Assembly: GCF_029964055.1 (NCBI RefSeq)
Contig: NZ_CP124836.1
Span: 2,046,001 to 2,110,000, forward strand
Reading direction: 5' to 3'
Length of the DNA stretch: 64,000 nucleotides
DNA from: Arthrobacter sp. EM1
GTDB taxonomy: Bacteria > Actinomycetota > Actinomycetes > Actinomycetales > Micrococcaceae
Under the pieces are notes generated by a model. It was given only the letters and a program-made list of their open reading frames with translations. It did not search any database and was not told the origin of the DNA. Positions 45,045-54,163 of the stretch are shown piece by piece; the first letter of the stretch is position 1, and the number at the start of each line of letters is the position of its first letter. Position numbers and translations under genes: made by a program.

Positions 45045-45338
45045 TCAGATCCCGGCTGCGGCCCCGAAGTGCGTCAGCACCGGCGGTGCGGCCAACAGCT
45101 CCCCCAGTCCGCTTGCGCCGGCGCCTGCGCGCCACGCGCGGTAAGCGGAGTCGTGTTCAATCGACTCCCACCGTTCCACCACCAGAAAGTGCGCGGGGTC
45201 GTGGCTGTCAACAAGGACATCAACACCGAGGCAGCCGTCAAAGGCGCGCGTGTCGCTGAGGATACCGCGGAGCACCTCCGGCGCCGTGGGCAGGGCTTCT
45301 GCCTTTAGGGTCAAGTCAAGGTGGGCTGTGATGGGCAT
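45045..45338 (-). CDS. Antibiotic-biosynthesis-monooxygenase-like small protein
   Basis: A 97-residue dimeric alpha-beta barrel protein (ABM fold), with HFLVVERWESIEHDSAYRAW as the typical core strand and helix. Members include quinol and small aromatic monooxygenases, but many have no known substrate. The ATG at 45338 was chosen because the preceding open frame is not conserved-looking. Direct repeats lie 165-195 bp upstream. Confidence 0.8.
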   Translation of the reverse strand: MPITAHLDLTLKAEALPTAPEVLRGILSDTRAFDGCLGVDVLVDSHDPAHFLVVERWESIEHDSAYRAWRAGAGASGLGELLAAPPVLTHFGAAAGI

Positions 45339-45501
45339 GGAGCTCCAATGGTCGCAGGTGTGTACAGGGACAGCCGGCCTGGATGCCGGCCAACACGGCA
45401 CCCGGAGCGGTGCCCTGCCATTGGTGGCAACAGCGGTGCCGGGCCAGTTGTTCCTGCGGCTCTGCTGAACGGGCGCGATGTGAACCGGTCCGGTTTGGGG
45501 C

Positions 45502-45534
45502 AACCCGCATTTTGTCCTAATAACCCGGATTTTG
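45502..45534. repeat. Two direct repeats with 20-bp period
   Basis: AACCCGCATTTTG (45502-45514) and AACCCGGATTTTG (45522-45534) differ at one base and are spaced by two DNA turns, which fits a protein binding twice on one face. Confidence 0.6.
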
Positions 45535-45544
45535 GGCAAAGGGG

Positions 45545-45578
45545 AAGCCCCATCAGCGTTTTGCCGTTGGTGGGGCTT
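45545..45578. terminator. Hairpin, possible terminator or small-RNA end
   Basis: AAGCCCCATCA pairs with TGGTGGGGCTT (one U-G pair). No strong T-tract is present in either direction. Confidence 0.35.
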
Positions 45579-45779
45579 CGACTTTCGATTGCCACGTGAC
45601 GTCTCAGGCAATCTGGCGGGATCCTTGGATTTCCAGGTCTTCCTACCTCGTCACTGGTAGCCATCATCTGACTGTGCCGTAGGCTGCGTCGGATAAGTGT
45701 CACTGAATCGTTGGTTCCCGCGTCCCGCTTCTTCCGAAGTGGGTAAGTTCAATTGTGATCCTGCCCTGCCGGATACGCA

Positions 45780-45823
45780 AGAGCCCCGAAGGAACTACAC
45801 GCGGGTAGTTCCTTCGGGGCTCT
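45780..45823 (-). terminator. Terminator after the nitroreductase gene
   Basis: A perfect 19-bp stem (45780-45798 with 45805-45823) with a 6-nt loop lies 18 bp beyond the minus-strand stop codon. Confidence 0.85.
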
Positions 45824-45840
45824 GGTTGTCCCGCGGGCTT

Positions 45841-46473
45841 CTAGCTGAACACGGGGCTTTCGGTCCGGCTGCGCTTAAGTTCGAAGAAGTACGGGAACGA
45901 CGCCAGGGTCACTGTGGCGTCCCAGAGCCGTCCGGCCTCCTCGCCGCGCGGAATGCGCGTCAGTACCGGGCCAAAGAAGGCGGTGCCGTTGAAGGCGACC
46001 ACCGGTGTGCCGACGTCCTGCCCGACCAGCGAGATGCCTTCCTCGTGGCTGCTGCGCAGTTCGGCGTCGAACGCGTCGCTCTGGCCAGCGGCCGCCAGCT
46101 CCGCCGGGAGGCCAACCTCCGCGAGGGACTTCGAGATAACCTCGGCGATGTCAGCATTGCCTTCGTTGTGGATTTTGGTGCCCATGGCGTCGTAGAGCGC
46201 CTTCACGTATTTTTCGCCGTGCTGCTGGGCCGCGGCCATGATAACCCGCACGGGGGCCCAAGCCTTGGTGAGGAACGCCTTGTACTCCTCCGGGAGCTCC
46301 TCACGGCCCTCGTTCAGCACGGCCAGGCTCATAACGTGCCACTGGACGCTGATATCGCGGACGTCCTGTACCTCGCCAATCCAGCGGGAGGTCACCCACG
46401 CGAAGGGGCACATCGGGTCGAACCAGAAGTCGGCTTGGTTAGTCGTTGCTTCTTGGGTCAGGGATTCAGACAC
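45841..46473 (-). CDS. Rv2466c-family mycothiol-dependent nitroreductase-like DsbA-fold protein
   Basis: A 210-residue DsbA-fold oxidoreductase. The N-terminal FWFDPMCPFAWVTSRW aligns with Rv2466c of Mycobacterium tuberculosis, but the CPWC active site is CPFA, so only one cysteine remains and a monothiol, mycothiol-dependent mechanism is expected. Also visible are the helical insert and the cis-Pro region DVGTPVVAFNG. The GTG at 46473 has AGGAG 7 nt upstream. It lies about 105 bp downstream of clpX in the opposite gene order, and is separately transcribed. Confidence 0.85.
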   Translation of the reverse strand: MSESLTQEATTNQADFWFDPMCPFAWVTSRWIGEVQDVRDISVQWHVMSLAVLNEGREELPEEYKAFLTKAWAPVRVIMAAAQQHGEKYVKALYDAMGTKIHNEGNADIAEVISKSLAEVGLPAELAAAGQSDAFDAELRSSHEEGISLVGQDVGTPVVAFNGTAFFGPVLTRIPRGEEAGRLWDATVTLASFPYFFELKRSRTESPVFS

Positions 46474-46578
46474 GGTTGTTCTCCTTAAGGAAGTCTGCCG
46501 GGAAACATGCGCTGCTGCGGATCCAGCACCCGGGCGCGCCATAGGCGACAGCGACCGGCGCACCGTGTTTATTCCGGG

Positions 46579-47859
46579 TCAGGCCGACTTGCGGCGCTTG
46601 AGGTCGTGGGCGATCAACGTGGGCGCTGCCTTCTTGGAGACGACGTCCTCCGTGATAACAACTGTGGCGATGTCCTCGCGGCTCGGCAGGTCAAACATCA
46701 CAGGGAGCAGGACCTCCTCCATGATGGCGCGAAGCCCTCGGGCCCCGGTGCCGCGTTCCAGTGCCTGATCGGCGATCGTGTTAAGGGCTTCCTCGTCGAA
46801 CACCAGCTCAACGCCGTCGATCTGGAACATCTTCTGGTACTGCTTCACCAGGGCGTTCTTGGGGGTGGACAGAATCTGGATGAGCGCCGCCCGGTCCAGG
46901 TTGGAGACCGTGGTGATGACGGGCAGGCGGCCGATGAACTCAGGGATGAGCCCGAACTTCAACAGGTCCTCAGGCATCACCTCGCCGTAGGAGTCGGTGT
47001 TGTTCTTGACCTCGTTGAGCGGGGCGCCGAATCCGATGCCCTTGCGGCCGGACCTGGAGCCGATGATCTCCTCGAGACCGGCGAACGCACCGGCCACGAT
47101 AAAGAGCACATTGGTGGTATCGATCTGGATGAATTCCTGGTGCGGGTGCTTGCGGCCGCCTTGCGGCGGAACCGAGGCGACAGTGCCTTCCAGGATCTTC
47201 AGCAGGGCCTGCTGCACACCCTCGCCGGAAACGTCCCGGGTGATGGAGGGGTTCTCGCTCTTGCGTGAGATCTTGTCGATCTCATCGATGTAGATGATGC
47301 CTTGCTCGGCCTTCTTGACGTCGTAGTCAGCGGCCTGAATGAGCTTTAGGAGGATGTTCTCCACGTCCTCGCCGACGTAACCGGCTTCGGTCAGTGCGGT
47401 GGCGTCGGCGACGGCGAAGGGTACGTTGAGCCGTCGGGCAAGCGTCTGCGCAAGGTACGTCTTGCCGCAGCCGGTGGGCCCGATCAGCAGGATGTTCGAC
47501 TTGGCGATCTCGACCTCATCGTGGTGCACCCCTTCGGCGAGGCTGCCGCTCTTAGGGGCGTGGCCCGCCTGGATGCGCTTGTAGTGGTTATAGACCGCTA
47601 CGGCGAGTGAACGCTTGGCCGGCTCCTGGCCAATCACGTATTCCTGCAGGAAATCGAAGATTTCGCGGGGTTTTGGCAGCTCAAAACTGCCCAGGTCGGC
47701 CACTTCGGCGAGTTCTTCCTCGATGATCTCGTTGCAGAGTTCAATGCACTCGTCGCAAATGTAGACACCGGGCCCGGCAATGAGCTTCCGAACCTGCTTT
47801 TGGCTCTTTCCGCAGAAAGAACACTTCAGCAGATCCGTGCTCTCGCCAATCCGAGCCAT
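46579..47859 (-). CDS. clpX: ATP-dependent Clp protease ATP-binding subunit ClpX
   Basis: A 426-residue AAA+ unfoldase. Zinc-binding cysteines are C13, C16, C35 and C38; Walker A is [12 protein letters not shown] near residue 125, followed by the Walker B region [10 protein letters not shown] and the loops GYVGEDVEN. The start at 47859 has AAAGGGG 7 nt upstream. It feeds substrates to ClpP1P2 encoded just upstream, but a terminator between clpP2 and clpX implies its own promoter in 47860-48005. Confidence 0.98.
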   Translation of the reverse strand: MARIGESTDLLKCSFCGKSQKQVRKLIAGPGVYICDECIELCNEIIEEELAEVADLGSFELPKPREIFDFLQEYVIGQEPAKRSLAVAVYNHYKRIQAGHAPKSGSLAEGVHHDEVEIAKSNILLIGPTGCGKTYLAQTLARRLNVPFAVADATALTEAGYVGEDVENILLKLIQAADYDVKKAEQGIIYIDEIDKISRKSENPSITRDVSGEGVQQALLKILEGTVASVPPQGGRKHPHQEFIQIDTTNVLFIVAGAFAGLEEIIGSRSGRKGIGFGAPLNEVKNNTDSYGEVMPEDLLKFGLIPEFIGRLPVITTVSNLDRAALIQILSTPKNALVKQYQKMFQIDGVELVFDEEALNTIADQALERGTGARGLRAIMEEVLLPVMFDLPSREDIATVVITEDVVSKKAAPTLIAHDLKRRKSA

Positions 47860-48005
47860 ATGTGAACCCCTTTGTATTTTGCTGCCGGCTGTGTCCTTCG
47901 CCTGCGCAGCGCTGCACCCGTTACTGGAATCACGGACCTTCCCCAGGGAGGCCAACCGTGACATGTTCCACTCTAGGTCACTTTCGGTCTATTGAGTGGA
48001 AAGCA

Positions 48006-48043
48006 GACACCGGTGCGGCCACGTCAAGTGGCGCACCGGTGTC
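48006..48043 (-). terminator. Terminator between clpP2 and clpX
   Basis: GACACCGGTGCG-G-CCAC pairs with GTGG-CGCACCGGTGTC across 5 nt, just after the clpP2 stop, followed on the minus strand by a T-containing tail. Confidence 0.75.
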
Positions 48044-48059
48044 GGGAACTGCTGCTTAG

Positions 48060-48719
48060 CTACTTGGTGATTGCCTGGGGCTTCATCTTGCGTGAATCCA
48101 GCACCTGGTCGATCAGACCATACTGCATCGCCTCGGCTGCGGTGAGGATCTTGTCGCGTTCGATGTCGTTGTTGACCTGCTCGGGGGTCCGGCCGGAGTG
48201 CTTGGCCAGCGTGTCCTCAAGCCAGGACCGCATCCGCATAACCTCGGCTGCCTGGATCTCCAGGTCGGAGGCCTGGCCGCCCTGGCCGCCGGACAGGGAG
48301 GGCTGGTGAATGAGGACGCGGGCGTTGGGAAGCGCGAGGCGCTTGCCCGGTGTGCCGGCTGCAAGGAGCACAGCCGCGGCACTGGCGGCCTGGCCGAGGC
48401 AGACGGTCTGGATCTCCGGGCGGATATACGTCATGGTGTCGTAGATCGCGGTCATAGCGGTGAAGGACCCGCCCGGGGAGTTGATGTAGAGGGTAATGTC
48501 GCGGTCCGGGTCAGTTGACTCCAGCACCAGCAGCTGGGCCATCACGTCGTCGGCCGACGCGTCGTCAACCTGGACGCCGAGGAAGATGATGCGGTCCTCG
48601 AACAGCTTGGTGTAAGGGTCCTGGCGCTTGAATCCGTAGGGGGTGCGCTCTTCGAACTGCGGCAGCACGTAGCGGCTGCTCGGCAGGTTACCGGCAGTCG
48701 AACCGAAGTTGTAGTTCAT
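48060..48719 (-). CDS. clpP2: ATP-dependent Clp protease proteolytic subunit ClpP2
   Basis: A 219-residue serine protease. The catalytic serine is in [16 protein letters not shown], the histidine in RVLIHQPS, and the oxyanion motif is [16 protein letters not shown]. Three possible ATGs exist; the one at 48719 is 8 nt from GGAG and gives the usual MNYNFG start, while the one two codons earlier is too close. It forms a mixed tetradecamer with ClpP1 encoded 38 bp upstream. Confidence 0.96.
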   Translation of the reverse strand: MNYNFGSTAGNLPSSRYVLPQFEERTPYGFKRQDPYTKLFEDRIIFLGVQVDDASADDVMAQLLVLESTDPDRDITLYINSPGGSFTAMTAIYDTMTYIRPEIQTVCLGQAASAAAVLLAAGTPGKRLALPNARVLIHQPSLSGGQGGQASDLEIQAAEVMRMRSWLEDTLAKHSGRTPEQVNNDIERDKILTAAEAMQYGLIDQVLDSRKMKPQAITK

Positions 48720-48757
48720 GTTCATTGCTCCTGAAGTCATTGCTGTCTGCGTGCCGG

Positions 48758-49417
48758 TCAGTTCTCGGTGGCTGTGTCTGTGCCGTTGTCACTGCCGCCG
48801 GCATTGGTTCCGCCGCCGCCGGCCACGGAGCCCGCGTGCGCCGCAATCTTGTCGAAGAAACCGTAGTCAAGGGCCTCCTTGGCCGTGAACCACTTGTCGC
48901 GGTCGTTGTCCTTGAGGATGGTCTCGACGCTCTGTCCGGTCTGGTCAGCGGTCAGCTCGGCCATAACCTTCTTCATGTGCAGGATGAGCTCGGCCTGGAT
49001 TTTGATGTCCGATGCCGTGCCGCCGATGCCGCCCGAGGGCTGGTGCATCAGGATGCGTGCGTTCGGGGTGGCGTAGCGCTTGCCCTTGGTACCGGAGGAG
49101 AGCAGGAACTGTCCCATCGAGGCGGCCAGGCCGGTGGCGACGGTCACGACGTCGTTGGGGATGAACTGCATGGTGTCGTAGATGGCCATGCCGGCCGTCA
49201 CGGACCCGCCCGGTGAATTGATGTAGAGGTAGATATCCTTCTCGGGGTTCTCGGCCGAGAGCAGCAGCAGCTGCGAGCAGATCGCGTTGGCGTTCTCGTC
49301 GCGGACCTCGGAGCCGAGCCAGATGATGCGCTCTTTCAGCAGGCGGTTGTAAATGTAGTTGTCCTGGGCTGCCGGATCGACAGTAGCCATCCGGGGTGCC
49401 CCTGCTTGCTGTGACAT
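48758..49417 (-). CDS. clpP1: ATP-dependent Clp protease proteolytic subunit ClpP1
   Basis: A 219-residue partner of ClpP2. The catalytic serine is in [17 protein letters not shown], the histidine in [10 protein letters not shown]. It has a Gly/Thr-rich C-terminal tail ([11 protein letters not shown]). The ATG at 49417 fits the family start ([10 protein letters not shown]). It is first in the clpP1-clpP2 pair, downstream of the tig terminator, so the promoter lies in 49418-49570. Confidence 0.96.
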   Translation of the reverse strand: MSQQAGAPRMATVDPAAQDNYIYNRLLKERIIWLGSEVRDENANAICSQLLLLSAENPEKDIYLYINSPGGSVTAGMAIYDTMQFIPNDVVTVATGLAASMGQFLLSSGTKGKRYATPNARILMHQPSGGIGGTASDIKIQAELILHMKKVMAELTADQTGQSVETILKDNDRDKWFTAKEALDYGFFDKIAAHAGSVAGGGGTNAGGSDNGTDTATEN

Positions 49418-49572
49418 ATGTACTTCCCTCTCGCTGGCGACGGTGATGCCACTGGACGACATCACTGAACTTTCCTACATGGACACTAACGGTTTTTCGG
49501 ACCGCTTTGTGCGCAGGCGCGGGGCTGTTCGCTGACGGCGCACGACTGGCCGGGAGGGTTCGTCACAGGCTT

Positions 49573-49613
49573 AAAAAGCAGCACCCCCGGATCAAAGATC
49601 CGGGGGTGCTGCT
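49573..49613 (-). terminator. Terminator of trigger factor
   Basis: A perfect 17-bp stem (49577-49593 with 49597-49613), 3-nt loop, followed on the minus strand by five Ts. It lies 21 bp beyond the tig stop. Confidence 0.95.
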
Positions 49614-49634
49614 GGACCGCGGGAGCGGAAGGTA

Positions 49635-51032
49635 TTAGAACTTCACGGCTGCCGGATCATCATTTGTGCCGGTCTCGGTTGCCGCTTCCTCGGAAGCGCT
49701 TTCCTCGGCCTCGGCAGTTGCCTCAACGGTTGCCTCTTCGTCGCCGGGGCGGACGAAGTCGCTGAGGTCGACGGCGTTGCCCTCAGAGTCGGTGACCTCG
49801 GCCTGGCCGAGGACCACGGCCAGTGCCTTGCGGCGGCGGACCTCGGAAACCATCATGGGGACCTGGCCGCTCTGATCGATGATCTGGGCGAACTGGTTCG
49901 GGTCCATGCCGTACTGGCCGGCGGTGGTCACGATGTAGTCGATCAGCTCGTTCTGGCTGACGTTGACTTCTTCCTTTTCGGCGATGGCGTCCAGGATGAT
50001 CTCGTTCTGGAAAGCCCGCTCGCTGTTGGCCTTGACCTCGGCGCGGTGCTCCTCGGTGTCGTGATCGCCTTCACCGTGTGCGTTTTCGGCGTTGAAGTGC
50101 TGCTCAAGCTGCTCTTCGACGACGGAGGCCGGTACGGGAACCGCAACGAGCTCAACGAGCTTGTCGAGGACCTTGTCACGGGCTTCAACGCCCTGCTCGA
50201 CGACCTTGGACTCTGCGGCCTGCTTGGTGAGGTCCTCGCGGAGTTCGGCCAGGGTGTCGAACTCCGAGGCCAGCTGGGCGAAGTCGTCGTCGGCCTCGGG
50301 CAGCTCGCGCTCCTTGACGGACTTGACGACGACCTTGACCTGGGCGGACTCACCGGCGTGCTCGCCGCCCACCAGGGTGGTGTCGAAGATCGCATCCTCG
50401 TCGGCGCTGAGGCCGGTGACAGCTTCATCAAGGCCCTCAAGCATTGTGCCGGCGCCTACCTGGTAGGACAGGCCCGTGGCGGAGTCGACTTCGACGCCGT
50501 CGATGGTGGCGGTGATGTCGATGGTGAGGAAATCTTTGTCGGCCGCGGGGCGGTCCACGGACTTCAGCGTGCCGAAGCGGCCGCGAAGCTCATCCAGGGC
50601 CGTCTCGACGTCGGCGTCGGTGGAAGCAGCGGCCGCAACCTCAACCTTGATGCCGGCGTAGTCGGGCAGCTCGATCTCGGGGCGGACGTCAACCTCGGCG
50701 TGGAACTTCAGCTCACCATCGGTGGCTGAAGGATCCGGAACTTCGGTGATTTCGACCTCTGGACGGCTCAGCGGACGGATGCCGGTTTCCTGGACTGCCG
50801 CCTGGTACCAGCCGTTCAGGCCTTCGTTGATGGCAGTCTCCAGCACATAGCCGCGGCCGACGCGCTGGTCAATAAGCTTGGAGGGGACCTTGCCCTTGCG
50901 GAAACCGGGGACCTGGATCTGCGAAGCAACAGTCTTATATGCCTCTGCGATGCTGGGTTTCAATTCCTCAAAGGGGACCTCAACATTGAGCTTGACCCGC
51001 GTGGGGGTGAGGTTCTCGACAGCGCTCTTCAC
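49635..51032 (-). CDS. tig: Trigger factor
   Basis: A 465-residue ribosome-associated chaperone. The ribosome-binding signature [19 protein letters not shown] is near residues 42-60, the FKBP-like prolyl isomerase domain near 160-245, and the helical chaperone domain follows. The last ~40 residues are a Glu/Ala/Thr-rich tail usual in actinobacteria. It stands upstream of clpP1-clpP2-clpX, the conserved proteostasis order. Confidence 0.98.
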   Translation of the reverse strand: MKSAVENLTPTRVKLNVEVPFEELKPSIAEAYKTVASQIQVPGFRKGKVPSKLIDQRVGRGYVLETAINEGLNGWYQAAVQETGIRPLSRPEVEITEVPDPSATDGELKFHAEVDVRPEIELPDYAGIKVEVAAAASTDADVETALDELRGRFGTLKSVDRPAADKDFLTIDITATIDGVEVDSATGLSYQVGAGTMLEGLDEAVTGLSADEDAIFDTTLVGGEHAGESAQVKVVVKSVKERELPEADDDFAQLASEFDTLAELREDLTKQAAESKVVEQGVEARDKVLDKLVELVAVPVPASVVEEQLEQHFNAENAHGEGDHDTEEHRAEVKANSERAFQNEIILDAIAEKEEVNVSQNELIDYIVTTAGQYGMDPNQFAQIIDQSGQVPMMVSEVRRRKALAVVLGQAEVTDSEGNAVDLSDFVRPGDEEATVEATAEAEESASEEAATETGTNDDPAAVKF

Positions 51033-51100
51033 AGTCTAAGTACTCCTGGTTTTTAGGGGGTGGGGTTCTGCACCGCCAAGGTCTGGCGGCAACTGCAGAG

Positions 51101-51175
51101 TCGGGGTGACAGGATTTGAACCTGCGACTTCCTGCTCCCAAAGCAGGCGCTCTAGCCAAGCTGAGCTACACCCCG
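51101..51175 (-). tRNA. tRNA-Pro (TGG)
   Basis: A complete 75-nt cloverleaf: acceptor CGGGGTG / CACCCCG, D arm GCTC/GAGC, anticodon loop TTTGGGA (anticodon TGG), T arm GCAGG-TTCAAAT-CCTGT, discriminator A, no encoded CCA. It is divergent from tRNA-Gly across a 133-bp gap. Confidence 0.97.
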
Positions 51176-51308
51176 TAAGTGCACAGAACAGTCTACGGTC
51201 ATATCGTGCCGGTTTGCACATTTGACACTGGGGCCCTGAATTAGGTTTAGTTGTATCCGGCTTGAACAGCCACCCGGAAGTTTTGCTGGAAGTCTCCTGC
51301 AAAGTCCC

Positions 51309-51379
51309 GGGGACGTAGCTTAATGGTAAAGCCTCAGTCTTCCAAACTGATTACGCGGGTTCGATTCCCGTCGTCCCCT
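51309..51379 (+). tRNA. tRNA-Gly (TCC)
   Basis: A 71-nt tRNA: acceptor GGGGACG / CGTCCCC, short D arm GCTT-AATGGTA-AAGC, anticodon loop CTTCCAA (anticodon TCC), T loop TTCGATT, discriminator T, no encoded CCA. A strong terminator follows at once. Confidence 0.96.
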
Positions 51380-51394
51380 CAGAAATATGACGAG

Positions 51395-51421
51395 AAAGCC
51401 CCTCTCCGGAGGGGCTTTTTT
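51395..51421 (+). terminator. Terminator of tRNA-Gly
   Basis: AAAGCCCCTC pairs with GAGGGGCTTT across 4 nt, followed by further Ts. Confidence 0.93.
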
Positions 51422-51495
51422 GTACCCGTTTGGCCGGCCGCACGGGCCCGCCACCAGCAAGGAACTCGATGGCCCGCTGCCCGCAAAGAGTACTC

Positions 51496-52410
51496 TCACC
51501 GCTGGCAGGAAGGGCACCAATAGAGCTTGCGGGCCCCCAGGTCGGTCAGCGCCACCGTCGTTCCGCAGTTCCGGCAGTCGAGACCCTGCCTCCGGTAGAC
51601 GAAGTGGGACTCGTCCGGGGCGGGCAGCTGGCGACGGTTCCCGCTCGCGGCGAGGCCGGCCCAGCAGTCCGGGGGTGTTGTGATGATCCTGCCGTCACGG
51701 ACGCCGTCGGACATCACCGCGACGCTGTCGTCCCACAGCTCCCGGGCAGCAGCGGCGGAGAGCGAGCGGCCCGGCAGCCAGGGGTCCAGCCCCTGCCGGA
51801 ACAGCAGTTCGGCGCGGTAGACATTGCCGACGCCGGCGATGACCTTTTGGTCCATCAGCAGGGCCGCGATCGGCGTGCGCCGGGCCCGGACAGCGGCAAC
51901 AAAGGAGTCCCGGTCCCCGGGCAGGTTTCGCAGCGGATCGGGTCCGAGTCGGGCGAGCACTGCGGCGGCTTCGGCTTCGGTAACCACTTCGCACGTCGTT
52001 GCGCCGCGCAGATCGGCCCAACCGTGGACCCCGGCGAGACGGACCCGGACGGCGCCGACCGGTGCCGGCGGGCCCGAATACGGTGCCGGCTCAGCCGACG
52101 CACCGTCGTCAAAAATCTCCCGTTCCCCGACTTTCCGGGGCGCTCCGATGCTCGACGCGCCCCGGAAGCCTGCGTCTCCGCCGAAATCCCAGGCCCCGTA
52201 GAGGCCCAGGTGGACGTGCAGCGCCAGCCCGTGGCCGAACGCCAGGAAGAGGTGCTTCCCGTGCGCGGTGGAGCCGGTGAGCGTATGGCCGTCCAACAGT
52301 GCCGCGCCCCGGACAAAACGCCCCTGCGGACTCGACACCGCTAGCTGCTCGCCCGTAAAGACGTCGCCGAACTGGCGGGCCAGCCGGTGGACGGAATGTC
52401 CCTCCGGCAC
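51496..52410 (-). CDS. nei: Fpg/Nei-family DNA glycosylase (endonuclease VIII-like)
   Basis: A 304-residue base-excision-repair glycosylase/AP lyase for oxidised bases. It starts PEGHSVHRLA, with catalytic Pro2 and Glu3 after removal of the initiator residue. The H2TH region has QKVIAGVGNVYRAELLF, read as VIAGVGNVYRAELLF near 160, and the C-terminal zinc finger has CRNCGT and YWCPSCQ. This resembles Nei2-type actinobacterial enzymes. The start codon is GTG, sharing its first base with the last base of the rpiB stop (TAGTG). Confidence 0.93.
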   Translation of the reverse strand: MPEGHSVHRLARQFGDVFTGEQLAVSSPQGRFVRGAALLDGHTLTGSTAHGKHLFLAFGHGLALHVHLGLYGAWDFGGDAGFRGASSIGAPRKVGEREIFDDGASAEPAPYSGPPAPVGAVRVRLAGVHGWADLRGATTCEVVTEAEAAAVLARLGPDPLRNLPGDRDSFVAAVRARRTPIAALLMDQKVIAGVGNVYRAELLFRQGLDPWLPGRSLSAAAARELWDDSVAVMSDGVRDGRIITTPPDCWAGLAASGNRRQLPAPDESHFVYRRQGLDCRNCGTTVALTDLGARKLYWCPSCQR

Positions 52411-52901
52411 TAGGCGAGGACCTCGCCGGTGCGCTCATAGGCGGCGATCTTGCCGATCCGGCGGACGTGGCGGACGTCGTTGCTGAATGGTTCCGCCAGG
52501 AACGCCTCGATGATTTCGGTGGCCTCCTTGACGCTGTGCTGCCGGCCGCCGACGGCGACCACGTTGGCGTCGTTGTGATCTCGCGCCAGCTTCGCCGTGG
52601 ACAGGTTCCAGGCCAGCGCCGCCCGGACGCCCTTGACCTTGTTCGCTGCAATCTGCTCGCCGTTGCCGGAGCCGCCCAGCACGATGCCCAGGGCGTGTGT
52701 GCCGGCTTCCTGGTCCGCAACGACCGCAAGAGCGGCATTGATGCAGAAGGAGGGGTAGTCATCCAGGGCGTCGTAGGCCGCGGGTCCGTGGTCGACTACC
52801 TCGTACCCCTTGGCGCCAAGATGGGCGACGAGGTGGGCACTGAGTTCCATGCCGGCGTGGTCGGTGGCGATGTGCACGCGCGGGAGGTCAGGAAGGGTCA
52901 C
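52410..52901 (-). CDS. rpiB: Ribose-5-phosphate isomerase B
   Basis: A 163-residue RpiB: HIATDHAGMELSAHLVAHL at the start, GIVLGGSGNGEQIAANKVKG, read as VLGGSGNGEQIAANKVKG, near residue 75. The catalytic base of mycobacterial-type RpiB (Glu in GSGNGEQ) replaces the E. coli Cys. It interconverts ribose-5-P and ribulose-5-P in the pentose phosphate pathway. It overlaps the nei start by one base. Confidence 0.96.
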   Translation of the reverse strand: MTLPDLPRVHIATDHAGMELSAHLVAHLGAKGYEVVDHGPAAYDALDDYPSFCINAALAVVADQEAGTHALGIVLGGSGNGEQIAANKVKGVRAALAWNLSTAKLARDHNDANVVAVGGRQHSVKEATEIIEAFLAEPFSNDVRHVRRIGKIAAYERTGEVLA

Positions 52902-53022
52902 GGCGTATCCGTTCGGTGGGGCAGAGCAGTGGGGTCACCGGGTCTGCGGTGCGGTCTGGGAAGCTGCTTCCAGCTTACTAGGGCACGCGACCGAGCCGGC
53001 CGTTCCGCCTGCCGGCAGTTCG

Positions 53023-54030
53023 TCACACACCGGCGGCTCCGCCGTCCCGGTGCGCGCGTGCGGCCACCCGTGAGATGACCTGCGCTACGTTCTCCGCAGT
53101 GGCGGCGCTCCCGCCGCTGACGGTAACGGTCCGCCCGTCGGAACGGCCCACAACGATTGCCGGTCCGCTGCTGACCAGCAGGGCAGTTGTGCTGCCGTGG
53201 CTGCGGTAACCCCAGCCGCCAAAGTCGGCCGCCCGGATCTCCTGCTGTGTCGCCGACTCGATGGCGCCGGCCGGAACATCCAGTACCCGGACGAAGCCTG
53301 CGGCGAAGACGCGCAGGCCGCCCCGGTCCACCCGGATGCGGGCGAACAGGCACGCCGCCGCCAGCAGGGCCAGGGCCACGAGCAGGGCCGCCAGCCAGGG
53401 CAAGGCGATGGTGAGAAGTGCGGCTGGAAGCACTGTGGCGACCCCGAGCATCACAAAAACGGAACTGCGGGCGTGGACCCACAGGCTCACTGCATCGCGG
53501 GCAAGCCCGGGATCGATTTCGCGGGCCAGGGCCGCCGCCACGGCCTTCTCATCGTCGGCGGACCAGCGTTCGTCGGCCTTGAAAACAAAGCCCATCACGA
53601 AACCCAGGCCCAGTGCCGCGCCGCTTCCCATGGCGAGTACTGTGACGTCCACCTGGGCCTGCCTCGCATTGCCGAGCCCGAGCTGACCGACCAGCACGGC
53701 TGCGAGGACGGCGGTGATGAACAAACTGACGAACAGACCGGCGCCCATCATGATCCGGCGCATCACCGCTGGGCGGGACAGCGGTACCGCCTGCAGCAGC
53801 ACGCCGCCGCCAAGCAGCACGATCAGGGCGGCGCCAACTCCGGTCACGGCCGGGAACGGTGCGAAGTCCGCCGCGCCGCCCTCAGCCCAGCGCACTGCCA
53901 GCGGCTCGGGCAGCTCCGTGCGGATCAGCAAGGCGCACACCACAAACGCCGTTGCCAGCATCAGCGGAAACCCCAAGGCGAAGCGCAGTGCCCTGGCGTC
54001 GACGGAATCCCGGAATCTATCCATATCCAC
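53023..54030 (-). CDS. Multi-pass membrane protein with PH-like C-terminal domain
   Basis: A protein of about 335 residues with roughly six transmembrane helices (for example FALGFPLMLATAFVVCALLI and PWLAALLVALALLAAACLFA) and a C-terminal beta-rich bacterial-PH-like region with IRVDRGGLRVFAAGFVRVLD. The segment LPEPLAVRWAEGGAADFAP resembles DUF1648. The function is unknown. Start choice is uncertain: GTG codons at 54033 and 54030 and an ATG at 54024 are in frame, and GGGGG is best spaced (7 nt) for 54030. Confidence 0.75.
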   Translation of the reverse strand: MDMDRFRDSVDARALRFALGFPLMLATAFVVCALLIRTELPEPLAVRWAEGGAADFAPFPAVTGVGAALIVLLGGGVLLQAVPLSRPAVMRRIMMGAGLFVSLFITAVLAAVLVGQLGLGNARQAQVDVTVLAMGSGAALGLGFVMGFVFKADERWSADDEKAVAAALAREIDPGLARDAVSLWVHARSSVFVMLGVATVLPAALLTIALPWLAALLVALALLAAACLFARIRVDRGGLRVFAAGFVRVLDVPAGAIESATQQEIRAADFGGWGYRSHGSTTALLVSSGPAIVVGRSDGRTVTVSGGSAATAENVAQVISRVAARAHRDGGAAGV

Positions 54031-54163
54031 CACGCTACCCCCGGGTGATGAGGGCTTCGGTATCGTGGTGGGACCTAACGCAACTTGCCAAGCACCGCAG
54101 ACGTGAAAGAATGATTTCACAATACTTGTTCGCCCATCCGCACAGCATCCCTGGAGGCTCCCC

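Larger units (their letters stand above)
45339..45778. other. Gene-poor 440-bp stretch upstream of the ABM gene
   Basis: No credible coding sequence was found on either strand. It contains a pair of direct repeats (45502-45534) and an 11-bp hairpin (45545-45578), listed separately. The A/T content is higher than in the flanking genes. It could hold the ABM promoter or a small RNA; I could not match tmRNA, SRP RNA, RNase P RNA or 6C RNA. Confidence 0.4.

Noticed and set aside
45697..46488. 263-codon plus-strand open frame over the nitroreductase
   Set aside because: It begins in a terminator hairpin and is the shadow of the conserved DsbA-fold gene.
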